Part shown: positions 1 through 8,609 of the stretch, one piece after another
Position numbering within the stretch: position 1 is the first letter of the stretch
Layout: each line of letters starts with the position of its first letter
NCBI GenBank assembly: GCA_000500915.1
Contig: AYNO01000018.1
Location: 1 to 35,955, forward strand
DNA: 35,955 nt
Reading direction: 5' to 3'
Source of the DNA: Rhodobacter sp. CACIA14H1
Lineage (GTDB): Bacteria > Pseudomonadota > Alphaproteobacteria > Rhodobacterales > Rhodobacteraceae
Made by a program: the position numbers and the translations under genes
Notes under the pieces: model-generated
Database searches by the model: none
Told to the model about the DNA's origin: nothing
The model's input: the letters and a program-made list of their open reading frames with translations, nothing else

Positions 1-1116
1 ATCCATGCCGAAGATCGGCTCGCCCACCGCCCGCAGCGCACGGGCGAATTCGTCGATGTCGCGGTCGGCGGGCACATAGCCCGCCTCGAAATGCACCTCG
101 GCCACGCGGCGGTAATCCTTGCGGATGAAGCCCATCAGGATTTCCGCATAGACCCGGCGGGTATATTCGTCGATCCGCCCCATGATCCCGAAATCATAGG
201 CGATGATCGCCCCGTCCGCGCCCACCTTCAGGTTCCCCTGATGCATGTCCGCGTGAAAGAACCCGTCCCGCAGCGCATGGTTCAGGAACAGCGACAGAAC
301 CCGCGCCCCCAGTACCTTGCGGTCATGCCCCGCCGCATCGATCGCGGCGTTGTCATTCATCCCGATCCCTTCGGCCCAGCCCAGCGTCATCACCGTCTTG
401 CCCGACAGGAACCAGACCGGACGCGGCACGCGGAACCCTTCATCCTTCTCCGTATTCGCCGCAAACTCCGCCGCGGCCGATGATTCCAGCCGCAGGTCCA
501 ACTCGCCCATCACCACGCCCTCGAAATGGGCGATCACATCCATGGGCCGCAGCCGCCGCGTCTGGGGCGCCACGATCTCGATCGTGCGGGCGATCAGGTA
601 GAAGGCGTCGATATCCTTGCGGAAGGCCCGTTCGATGCCGGGACGCAGCACCTTGACCGCCACCTCCTCGCCCGTATCGGCCAGCCGCGCCCGATGGACC
701 TGCGCGATGGACGCCGCCGCCACAGGCTCCGAAAATTCGGAAAACACCTGGTCGACCGGCACTTCCAGTTCTGCCGCCACCATCCGCATCGCCACCTCGC
801 GCGGGAAGGGCGGCAGCTTGTCCTGCAGATACTTCAACTGCTCCGACAGTTCCTCGCCCACGATATCCGGTCGCGTCGAAAGGATCTGCCCGAACTTGAT
901 ATAGGCCGGCCCCAGCGCCGTCAGCGCCCGCGTCGCAGGCGGCAGCGCGGGGTCGCCCTTCAGCCCCAGCCACTTGAACGGCCAGCCCAGCAGCCGCGCC
1001 GCCACGCGGATCGACGCAGGCGCCCGGAACGCCTCCAGCACCACGGCCATCGCGCCCGTGCGTTCCAGCGTCGCGCCCGTGCGGATCAGGCGCCAGATAT
1101 TGTGCGGTCCCCGCAT
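1..1116 (-). CDS. ubiB: UbiB family protein (ubiquinone biosynthesis kinase-like), 3' part runs off the window
   Basis: Reverse-strand translation from the ATG at 1116 reads MRGPHNIWRLIRTGATLERTGAMAVVLEAFRAPASIRVAARLLGWPFKWLGLKGDPALPPATRALTALGPAYIKFGQILSTRPDIVGEELSEQLKYLQDKLPPFP... (ABC1/UbiB motifs KFGQ..STR, FHAD.HQGN). The listed ORFs here are other frames. Confidence 0.93.
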   Translation of the reverse strand, partial: MRGPHNIWRLIRTGATLERTGAMAVVLEAFRAPASIRVAARLLGWPFKWLGLKGDPALPPATRALTALGPAYIKFGQILSTRPDIVGEELSEQLKYLQDKLPPFPREVAMRMVAAELEVPVDQVFSEFSEPVAAASIAQVHRARLADTGEEVAVKVLRPGIERAFRKDIDAFYLIARTIEIVAPQTRRLRPMDVIAHFEGVVMGELDLRLESSAAAEFAANTEKDEGFRVPRPVWFLSGKTVMTLGWAEGIGMNDNAAIDAAGHDRKVLGARVLSLFLNHALRDGFFHADMHQGNLKVGADGAIIAYDFGIMGRIDEYTRRVYAEILMGFIRKDYRRVAEVHFEAGYVPADRDIDEFARALRAVGEPIFGMD

Positions 1117-1117
1117 C

Positions 1118-1869
1118 CTACAGCTTCCACCCCGAATGCAGCGCCGCGATGCCCAAAGACAGGTTGCGATACTTCACCTGCCCGAACCCCGCCTTGCGGA
1201 TCATACCCGCAAACGTCTCCTGATCCGGAAATTTGCGGATCGATTCGACCAGATACTGATAGCTGTCCCTGTCCTTCGCCACGATCTGCCCCATCACGGG
1301 GATCACATTGAAGGAATAGGCGTCATAGACCTTCTGCATCAGGTCGTTGGGGATATGGCTGAACTCCAGCACCATCAGCCGCCCGCCGGGTTTCAGCACC
1401 CGATACGCCTCGTTCAGCGCGTCCTGCACCCGCGTCACGTTCCGGATACCGAAGCTGATCGTATAGACGTCGAAGGTATTGGCCGGAAACGGCAACGCCA
1501 TCGCATCGCCCACAACCCAGTCCAGCCGGTCCGCCTGCCGCTCTGCATCCGCCCGCTGGCGGCCCGCCACCAGCATGGACTCGGTCATGTCCAGCACCAC
1601 AGCCGAAGCCCCCGGCGCCCGCTTCAGGAAACGGAAGGCGATATCCCCCGTCCCCCCGCCACATCCAGCAGCCACTGGCCGGGCCGCGGGGCCAGCCAGT
1701 CCATCATCGCGTCCTTCCACAGCCGGTGGACGCCCCCCGACATCAGGTCGTTCATGATGTCATAGCGGCTTGCCACGCGGGTAAAGACGCCATGCACCAT
1801 CCCGGCCTTCTCGGCCTCCGGCACGGTCTGGAAGCCGAAATGGGTGGTGCCTTGCGGATCGTCGGTCAT
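1118..1869 (-). pseudogene. ubiE: Demethylmenaquinone/ubiquinone methyltransferase UbiE, with a 1-nt frameshift in this sequence
   Basis: N-terminal part in ORF 1624..1869 ([16 protein letters not shown]...QWLLDVAGG), remainder in ORF 1118..1720 ([29 protein letters not shown]...SGWKL). Frames switch at the C6 run 1652-1657. One added base restores a ~250 aa UbiE. Confidence 0.9.
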
Positions 1870-1957
1870 CGGGGTCTTGCCGTTTCCTTTGTGTGCAACT
1901 CCTTATAGGGCCGATCCTTGGCGCTGCAATGCGCCCACATGTCCGCCCGAGGAAGCG

Positions 1958-2854
1958 ATGCCCGAACTGCCCGAAGTCGAAACCGTCCGCCGCGGCCTCC
2001 TCCCCGCGATGGAAGGGCGCATCATCACACAGGCGCAGGTCAACCGCCCCGATCTGCGCTGGCCCTTCCCGCCCCGCATGGCCGAACGGCTGACCGGCGC
2101 CCGCGTCCTGACCCTGCGCCGCCGGTCGAAATACATCCTCGCGGACCTCTCCACCGACGAAACCCTCCTCATCCACCTCGGCATGTCCGGCCGGATGCTG
2201 ATCTCCCCTCCCCGCCGGCGGGGAGGGCAGGGGGAGGGGGTCGCCCCCGACCGCGCAACCCTCGGCGAATGGCACCACCACCACCCCGCGCCGGAAAAGC
2301 ACGACCATGTGGTCCTCGACATGGACAGCGGCACCCGCATCACCTTCAACGACGCCCGCCGCTTCGGCGCGATGGACCTGATGCCCACCGCCACAGCCGA
2401 TGCCCACCCGCTGCTGTCGCAACTCGGCCCCGAACCCCTGGGCAATGCCTTCTCCGGCCCCTACCTCGCCGCCCGCCTCAAGGACCGCAACACCCCCATC
2501 AAATCCGCCCTGCTCGACCAGCACATCGTCGCGGGCCTCGGCAACATCTATGTCTGCGAAACGCTCTACCGCGCCCGCATCCATCCCGCCCGCAAGGCAG
2601 GCCGCATCAGCGAAACCCGCGCCGCCGCGCTCGTCCCCCTCATCCGCGACGTGCTGGCCGAGGCCATCACCGCAGGCGGCTCCTCCCTGCGCGACTATCG
2701 GCAGGCGGACGGGGAACTCGGCTACTTCCAGCACAGTTTCCAGGTCTATGGCCGCGAAGGCGAACCCTGTCAGACCGAAGGCTGCACCTCCACCATCCGC
2801 CGCATCGTGCAATCGGGGCGGTCCTCGTTCTACTGCCCGACCTGCCAGAGGTGA
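1958..2854 (+). CDS. mutM: Formamidopyrimidine-DNA glycosylase
   Basis: [16 protein letters not shown] start and C-terminal zinc finger [28 protein letters not shown]; part of ORF 1844..2854. Confidence 0.96.
   Translation: MPELPEVETVRRGLLPAMEGRIITQAQVNRPDLRWPFPPRMAERLTGARVLTLRRRSKYILADLSTDETLLIHLGMSGRMLISPPRRRGGQGEGVAPDRATLGEWHHHHPAPEKHDHVVLDMDSGTRITFNDARRFGAMDLMPTATADAHPLLSQLGPEPLGNAFSGPYLAARLKDRNTPIKSALLDQHIVAGLGNIYVCETLYRARIHPARKAGRISETRAAALVPLIRDVLAEAITAGGSSLRDYRQADGELGYFQHSFQVYGREGEPCQTEGCTSTIRRIVQSGRSSFYCPTCQR
2206..2227. repeat. Perfect 22-bp palindrome CCCTCCCCGCCGGCGGGGAGGG inside mutM, followed by a G-rich tail
   Basis: CCCTCCCCGCC is the exact reverse complement of GGCGGGGAGGG; it encodes extra residues in an otherwise conserved MutM segment. 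Confidence 0.85.
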
Positions 2855-2924
2855 CGCCCCGTCCCACTTGATAACGCCCGCGTTACTGCTAGGAGTCACG
2901 CCAGCCAAGAACCGGAGGCAACCG

Positions 2925-3701
2925 ATGGCCTATGAAACCCTGATCGTCGAGATCGAGGATTACACCGCCCTCATCCGCCTCAACCGGCCCGAGGCGCTCA
3001 ATGCCCTGAACGCGAAGCTTATGCAGGAACTCGCGCAGGCCATCGCGGCCGCCGACCGCAACGACAAGGTGCGCTGCATCGTCCTGACCGGCTCGGAAAA
3101 GGCCTTCGCCGCAGGCGCGGACGTGAAGGAGATGGCCGAAAAGACCTTCACCGACGTGTTCTTCGACGACCTCTTCGCACCCGAGGCCGACAGCATCGCC
3201 CGCACCCGCAAACCGCTGATCGCCGCCGTTTCCGGCTACTGCCTTGGTGGTGGCTGCGAGCTGGCGATGATGTGCGACTTCATCATCGCCTCCGACACGG
3301 CCAAGTTCGGCCAGCCCGAAATCAACCTCGGCATCGTCGCCGGCATGGGCGGCACCCAGCGCCTGACCCGCGCCGTGGGCAAGGCCAAGGCGATGGACAT
3401 GAACCTCACCGGCCGCTTCATGGACGCCGCCGAAGCCGAACGCTGCGGACTCGTCAGCCGCATCGTCCCCGCCAAGGACCTGCTGTCCGAGGCGATGAAA
3501 TCCGCCGGCAAGATCGCCGAGAAATCCGCCCTCGCCGCCATGCTGGTGAAGGAATCGGTCAACCGCGCCTTCGAAACCACCCTGCGCGAAGGCATCCTCT
3601 TCGAACGCCGCATGTTCAACGCCGCCTTCGCGACCGAGGACCAGAAGGAAGGCATGGCCGCCTTCCTGCAAAAGCGCGAAGCCCAGTTCCGCGACCGCTG
3701 A
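2925..3701 (+). CDS. Enoyl-CoA hydratase/isomerase family protein
   Basis: [29 protein letters not shown]...[11 protein letters not shown]...[15 protein letters not shown]...[17 protein letters not shown]; crotonase fold motifs. Confidence 0.93.
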   Translation: MAYETLIVEIEDYTALIRLNRPEALNALNAKLMQELAQAIAAADRNDKVRCIVLTGSEKAFAAGADVKEMAEKTFTDVFFDDLFAPEADSIARTRKPLIAAVSGYCLGGGCELAMMCDFIIASDTAKFGQPEINLGIVAGMGGTQRLTRAVGKAKAMDMNLTGRFMDAAEAERCGLVSRIVPAKDLLSEAMKSAGKIAEKSALAAMLVKESVNRAFETTLREGILFERRMFNAAFATEDQKEGMAAFLQKREAQFRDR

Positions 3702-3867
3702 CCCCTTATTTTCCTGCTTTCCTTTCCTGCCCACTTGCCCTATAGCCCCGCCTCACATGCGCGTGGGCCCGCTTAGGCAAGAATCGAGTCCGTCCTGATA
3801 CAGGGCGGCGCCTTGGGTCTTTCGTGCAACCGAAACGCAACGACGACCCACAGGATACCGAAAGCCC

Positions 3868-4143
3868 ATGGCAAATACCGCCCAGTCCAAGAAGCGCGCA
3901 CGTCAGTCCGAATCCCGCTTCGCCATCAACAAGGCCCGCCGCTCGCGCATCCGGACCTTCGTCCGCAAGGTCGAAGAAGCCATCGCTTCGGGCAATGCCG
4001 AAGCCGCCCTCGCCGCCCTGCGCGCCGCCCAGCCTGAACTGGACCGTGGCGTGACCAAGGGCATCCTGCACGCCAACACCGTGTCGCGCAAAGTGTCGCG
4101 CCTCGCGGCCCGCGTGAAGGCTCTGGCGACCCCGGCTTCCTGA
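3868..4143 (+). CDS. rpsT: 30S ribosomal protein S20
   Basis: [39 protein letters not shown]...[19 protein letters not shown]. Confidence 0.97.
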   Translation: MANTAQSKKRARQSESRFAINKARRSRIRTFVRKVEEAIASGNAEAALAALRAAQPELDRGVTKGILHANTVSRKVSRLAARVKALATPAS

Positions 4144-4169
4144 TCCGCCAGGACCACCGAATCCCCTGC

Positions 4170-4204
4170 GGGGCGTGCCAATACGGTGCGCCCCGTTTTC
4201 ATTT
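4170..4204 (+). terminator. Intrinsic terminator downstream of rpsT
   Basis: GGGGCGtgccaatacggtgCGCCCC hairpin followed by GTTTTCATTTT. Confidence 0.7.
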
Positions 4205-4765
4205 TCCGTGACCTTTTTGCCGCGCCCCGCCGCGCCCCGTTCTGCATTTCCGCAGGCTTGCGTTGCGCGTTTGCAAGGGCGCCGGGATTCGGTTTTGCCG
4301 AGGTTGTGTCAAGCTTGAAGTTCGGTTGCACCGCCTCTCCGCGCCTTGCTAGCGTCACCCTGCGATTCACCTTCGTCTTGGGGGACATGACGGGATCGCA
4401 GACAGAAACGAAACGGTGCGCCGGGCTGCCAAGCGTCAGCAAAGCCGTAAATTTTTGTTTGTGATTCAAATGGTTATGCTGTCTGCACAGCTGTGCGGAA
4501 ATGGGCGGGCAACGGGCGGACCAGATGCGAATCTGGCTGTTCCCTGTCTGTCGATACGGTCCGATTGGGCTGAAACGGATTAAGTGGTGCGCCCCTGAAA
4601 AGGGGATTTGTGGTTGGTTCCGTTTCTGCCAAATCCGGCCCGCGCATTCCATGTCACCGACCCTTTGGCGACGGCGATAGCCCCGGCAAAAGCCGGTGCA
4701 ACAACAACAGGTGTGCCGGGCCTGACACAGGTTCAGAAGCACATCGTCGGACGGGTCAAAAAAGA

Positions 4766-6142
4766 ATGCTGAACGAGACTTGGGGTCTGGTCCGCGAGGA
4801 ACTCATCAAACGGGTTGGTCGCAACAATTATGTGACCTGGATCGAACCGCTGAAATTCTCCGACCTCCGCAACGGGGTCGCCCGGTTCGAGGTGCCGACC
4901 TCCTTCTTCGGCGACTGGGTCTCGCGCAATTTCTCCGACCATATCCGTGCCCAGCTCAACACGGCGGGCCAGCAGGTGGAACGGATCGAATTCGCCGTGG
5001 CGAACCGCCCCGCCGCCCCTGTCCAGCGCCCCGCCACCCCCGCGAAACCCGCGGCCCAGCCCCGTCTGCGGTCCAATGGCCGCACGGGGGATGCCGATGA
5101 AATGCCGGGCGCCCCGCTCGATTCGCGCTTCACCTTCGACAGCTTCGTCGTGGGCAAGCCCAACGAACTCGCCCATGCCGCCGCCCGCCGCGTCGCCGAA
5201 GGCGGTCCCGTCACCTTCAACCCGCTGTTCCTTTATGGCGGGGTTGGCCTCGGCAAGACGCACCTCATGCACGCCATCGCGCATGAACTGCAGACCCGCC
5301 AGCCGCACCTGCGCGTCCTCTACCTTTCGGCGGAACAGTTCATGTACCGCTTCGTGCAGGCCCTGCGCGAACGGCAGATCATGGACTTCAAGGAAATCTT
5401 CCGGTCCGTCGATGTGCTGATGGTGGATGACGTGCAATTCATCGCCGGCAAGGATTCCACCCAAGAGGAATTCTTCCACACCTTCAACGCGCTGGTGGAC
5501 CAGAACAAGCAGATCGTCATCTCCGCCGACCGCGCCCCCGGCGAGATCAAGGATCTCGAGGAACGCATCAAGTCCCGCCTGCAATGCGGCCTTGTCGTGG
5601 ACCTGCACCCGACCGATTACGAACTCCGCCTCGGCATCCTGCAGCAGAAGGTGGAACTCTACCGCACGCAGTACAGCAGCCTTGCCATCACCGACGGCGT
5701 GCTGGAATTCCTGGCGCACCGCATCACCACCAATGTCCGCGTCCTCGAAGGTGCGCTCACCCGCCTCTTCGCCTTCGCCTCTCTGGTGGGCCGCGAGATC
5801 ACGCTGGAACTGGCGCAGGACTGCCTCGCCGACATCCTCCGCGCCTCCGACCGCAAGCTGACGATCGAGGAAATCCAGCGCAAGGTCGCGGAACATTACA
5901 ACATCCGCCTGTCCGACATGATCGGGCCAAAGCGCGTGCGCACCATCGCCCGCCCCCGCCAGATCGCCATGTATCTGGCCAAGCAACTGACGCCCCGCAG
6001 CCTGCCCGAAATCGGGCGCCGCTTCGGCGGGCGCGACCACACCACCATCATGCACGGCGTCCGCAAGATCGAGGAACTGATGGCAACCGACAGCCAGCTC
6101 AACGACGATCTGCAGATGCTGCGCCGCCTGCTGCAGGGCTGA
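4766..6142 (+). CDS. dnaA: Chromosomal replication initiator protein DnaA
   Basis: MLNETWGLVREELIKRVGRNNYVTWIEPL...GGVGLGKTHLMHAI...MVDDVQFIAGK...GRRFGGRDHTTIMHGVRKIEEL. Confidence 0.98.
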   Translation: MLNETWGLVREELIKRVGRNNYVTWIEPLKFSDLRNGVARFEVPTSFFGDWVSRNFSDHIRAQLNTAGQQVERIEFAVANRPAAPVQRPATPAKPAAQPRLRSNGRTGDADEMPGAPLDSRFTFDSFVVGKPNELAHAAARRVAEGGPVTFNPLFLYGGVGLGKTHLMHAIAHELQTRQPHLRVLYLSAEQFMYRFVQALRERQIMDFKEIFRSVDVLMVDDVQFIAGKDSTQEEFFHTFNALVDQNKQIVISADRAPGEIKDLEERIKSRLQCGLVVDLHPTDYELRLGILQQKVELYRTQYSSLAITDGVLEFLAHRITTNVRVLEGALTRLFAFASLVGREITLELAQDCLADILRASDRKLTIEEIQRKVAEHYNIRLSDMIGPKRVRTIARPRQIAMYLAKQLTPRSLPEIGRRFGGRDHTTIMHGVRKIEELMATDSQLNDDLQMLRRLLQG

Positions 6143-6157
6143 TCCTTCCTTTCCGTG

Positions 6158-6472
6158 ATGGTGCCCATGTTCCGTTCTGCGCTGATCCTCGCCCTTGTGC
6201 TTCCGGCACCTGCCCTTGCGGCCCTTTCGGGCTTCTACGACAGCGCCGAAAAGATCGGTGCCATCTTTGCCAACGGCGCCGTCGCGGACCAGTTGCGTCA
6301 GGCCCCCGTCCGGTCGGTCGAAAACACCGGCACCACGCCGGACGGTCAGGATGAATGGACCATCCGCACGCAGGACTGTGACCTGACGGTCAAGGTGACG
6401 GCGCACCCGCCCGCAGACGGCATGGTCGGCATGACGACCTACACCGCCGAACCGCTCGGCACCTGCGACTGA
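6158..6472 (+). CDS. Small predicted secreted protein of unknown function
   Basis: MVPMFRSALILALVLPAPALAALSGFYDSAEKIGAIFANG... N-terminal signal-peptide-like segment; no recognised domain. Confidence 0.65.
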   Translation: MVPMFRSALILALVLPAPALAALSGFYDSAEKIGAIFANGAVADQLRQAPVRSVENTGTTPDGQDEWTIRTQDCDLTVKVTAHPPADGMVGMTTYTAEPLGTCD

Positions 6473-6729
6473 CCCCGCATCCTTTCGCCATCGCGATTCG
6501 TTAGCGCTGCTTTGCGGCACCGTGCGTATGTACAGTTTGCGGTACAAAATGCGGCACGACATCCGGTACAACCGGACCGCCCTTTCCCCCAAGGTGAACC
6601 CGACGCACGCAGCCCGTGCGGCAATTCCGCCGCGCCCGTGCCGCAGCCCGCCGCAAACCGCTTGTGAACCGCCTGAAAACGGCTAATTTCGGCTTCCCCG
6701 CAGGGGGCAAGGGCAAAGGGTGGTTAACC

Positions 6730-7848
6730 ATGAAACTCTCGATCGAACGCGGCACGCTGCTCAAGGCGCTGGCACAGGCGCAATCCGTCGTGGAACGTCG
6801 CAACACCATCCCGATCCTTGCCAACGTCTTGATCGAAGCCGATGGAAACCAGGTCAGTTTCCGCGCCACCGACCTCGACATCGAAGTGGTGGACCGCGCC
6901 CCGGCCATGGTGGAACGGGCGGGCGCCACCACCGTCTCGGCAGTCATGCTGCATGAAATCGTCCGCAAACTGCCGGACGGCGCATTGGTCAACCTGTCCG
7001 AAGACGGTGCCTCGGGCCGCCTGACGATCACCGCCGGCCGTTCCACCTTCAGCCTCGCCACCCTCCCGCGCGAGGATTTTCCGGTCATGGCCTCGTCGGA
7101 ATACGCCACCAACTTCTCGGCCCCGGCAGGCATCCTGCGCCGCCTCTTCGACAAGGCGAAATTCGCCATTTCGACCGAGGAAACAAGGTATTACCTGAAC
7201 GGTGTCTATATGCACACCGCCACCGGCGAAGATGGTCCCGTGCTGCGCTGCGTGGCCACCGACGGCCACCGCCTTGCCCGCATCGACGCAGCCCTGCCCG
7301 AGGGTGCGCAGGGCATGGCGGGCGTGATCGTCCCGCGCAAGACGGTGGGCGAATTGCGCAAGCTGCTGGATGACGACGATGCGGCCATCGCCGTCTCCGT
7401 CTCGGAAACCAAGGTGCGCTTCGCCACCCCTGCCATCACGCTCACCTCCAAGGTGATCGACGGAACCTTCCCCGACTACACGCGCGTTATTCCCACCGGC
7501 AACACCCGCCGTCTGGAAGTGGATGCGACCGAATTCGCCAAGGCCGTGGACCGTGTCGCCACCGTCTCCTCGGAACGCTCCCGCGCCGTGAAACTGTCGC
7601 TGGACGAAGACCGTCTGGTCCTCTCCGTTAACGCACCGGACTCCGGCGCCGCGGAAGAGGAACTCGCCGTGGCCTATGGCGACGAACGGCTGGAAATCGG
7701 GTTCAACGCGAAATACCTGCTGGAAATCGCCAGCCAGGTTGACCGCGAAAACGCCGTCTTCCTCTTCAACTCCGCCGGCGACCCCACCCTCATGCGCGAA
7801 GGCAACGACACCAGCGCGGTCTATGTCGTGATGCCGATGCGGGTGTGA
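6730..7848 (+). CDS. dnaN: DNA polymerase III subunit beta (sliding clamp)
   Basis: MKLSIERGTLLKALAQAQSVVERRNTIPILANVLIEA...AVYVVMPMRV. Confidence 0.98.
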   Translation: MKLSIERGTLLKALAQAQSVVERRNTIPILANVLIEADGNQVSFRATDLDIEVVDRAPAMVERAGATTVSAVMLHEIVRKLPDGALVNLSEDGASGRLTITAGRSTFSLATLPREDFPVMASSEYATNFSAPAGILRRLFDKAKFAISTEETRYYLNGVYMHTATGEDGPVLRCVATDGHRLARIDAALPEGAQGMAGVIVPRKTVGELRKLLDDDDAAIAVSVSETKVRFATPAITLTSKVIDGTFPDYTRVIPTGNTRRLEVDATEFAKAVDRVATVSSERSRAVKLSLDEDRLVLSVNAPDSGAAEEELAVAYGDERLEIGFNAKYLLEIASQVDRENAVFLFNSAGDPTLMREGNDTSAVYVVMPMRV

Positions 7849-7884
7849 AAACGAAAACCCCCGGGGACCGTGGTCCACCGGGGG
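7848..7884 (-). terminator. Hairpin just after dnaN; its poly-T side is on the minus strand (A-rich on +)
   Basis: CCCCCGG GGACC gt GGTCC a CCGGGGG (7858-7884), preceded on + by AAAACGAAAA. Confidence 0.5.
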
Positions 7885-7940
7885 GGCTGCTGGGCGTACC
7901 ATTCAGCGTTGCAACAGCAATATGTTTGCTGGGGGTAAAC

Positions 7941-8609
7941 ATGTCAATACCGCACAGAGCGCGCGCCGGATTCTACGTCGACGGATTTAACCTGTATCAT
8001 TCGATAGACGATCTCGGAAAACCTTACTTGAAATGGCTGTCTCTGGCGCGTCTCGCCGCGCGACTTGTGAAGCCCTTTTCAGCGGATGTGGTTGAAATCG
8101 TATTTTGCACGGCCTTCTTTCCCGGTGACTTCTCCAAGAGAAAACGACACGAAGCGTACATCGGTGCTCTTGAAGCTGAAGGTGTGAAGGTAGTCGTTGG
8201 CCACACAACGCTTGAAGATGCAAACTGCCATAGATGCGACCACTTATGGAAACAACCGCGAGAAAAAGAGACCGACATCAACGTTGCTCTTTCACTCTTC
8301 GAGGCCGCCGCGAGTGACCGCATCGATACTGCATTTCTTGTCTCTGCCGATACCGACCAGGCCGCAACGCTGAAGTTCATGAGACGCTGTTTTCCAGCAA
8401 AACAGACGATCGTGCTCACTCCACCCGGACGCAATACCCCGGCGCATCTACAATCACCCCTAGCATCGAAATCGGTTCGGATCAGTGAGTCTGATCTCGA
8501 TCTTTCGATCTTGCCGCCGATGGTAAAGCCCGCAACGGGAAGATTGATTACAAGACCAATCGAGTACCAGCCGCCAACCGGCTGGCTTCACCCTGATGAG
8601 CGACGGTGA
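7941..8609 (+). CDS. NYN domain (LabA/PIN-like) putative RNase
   Basis: FYVDGFNLYHSI (D..N), KETDINVALSLFEAA, TAFLVSADTDQAATLKF acidic motifs typical of NYN proteins; local CHRC motif; much lower GC than neighbours. Confidence 0.85.
   Translation: MSIPHRARAGFYVDGFNLYHSIDDLGKPYLKWLSLARLAARLVKPFSADVVEIVFCTAFFPGDFSKRKRHEAYIGALEAEGVKVVVGHTTLEDANCHRCDHLWKQPREKETDINVALSLFEAAASDRIDTAFLVSADTDQAATLKFMRRCFPAKQTIVLTPPGRNTPAHLQSPLASKSVRISESDLDLSILPPMVKPATGRLITRPIEYQPPTGWLHPDERR

Noticed and set aside
4144-4765. Calling the rpsT-dnaA intergenic region oriC
   Set aside because: No clear cluster of TTATNCACA DnaA boxes seen, and in many Alphaproteobacteria the origin is not next to dnaA; only reported as a regulatory region worth checking.
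4733-6592. 619-aa minus-strand ORF opposite dnaA
   Set aside because: Antisense shadow with no recognisable domain; dnaA is well supported.
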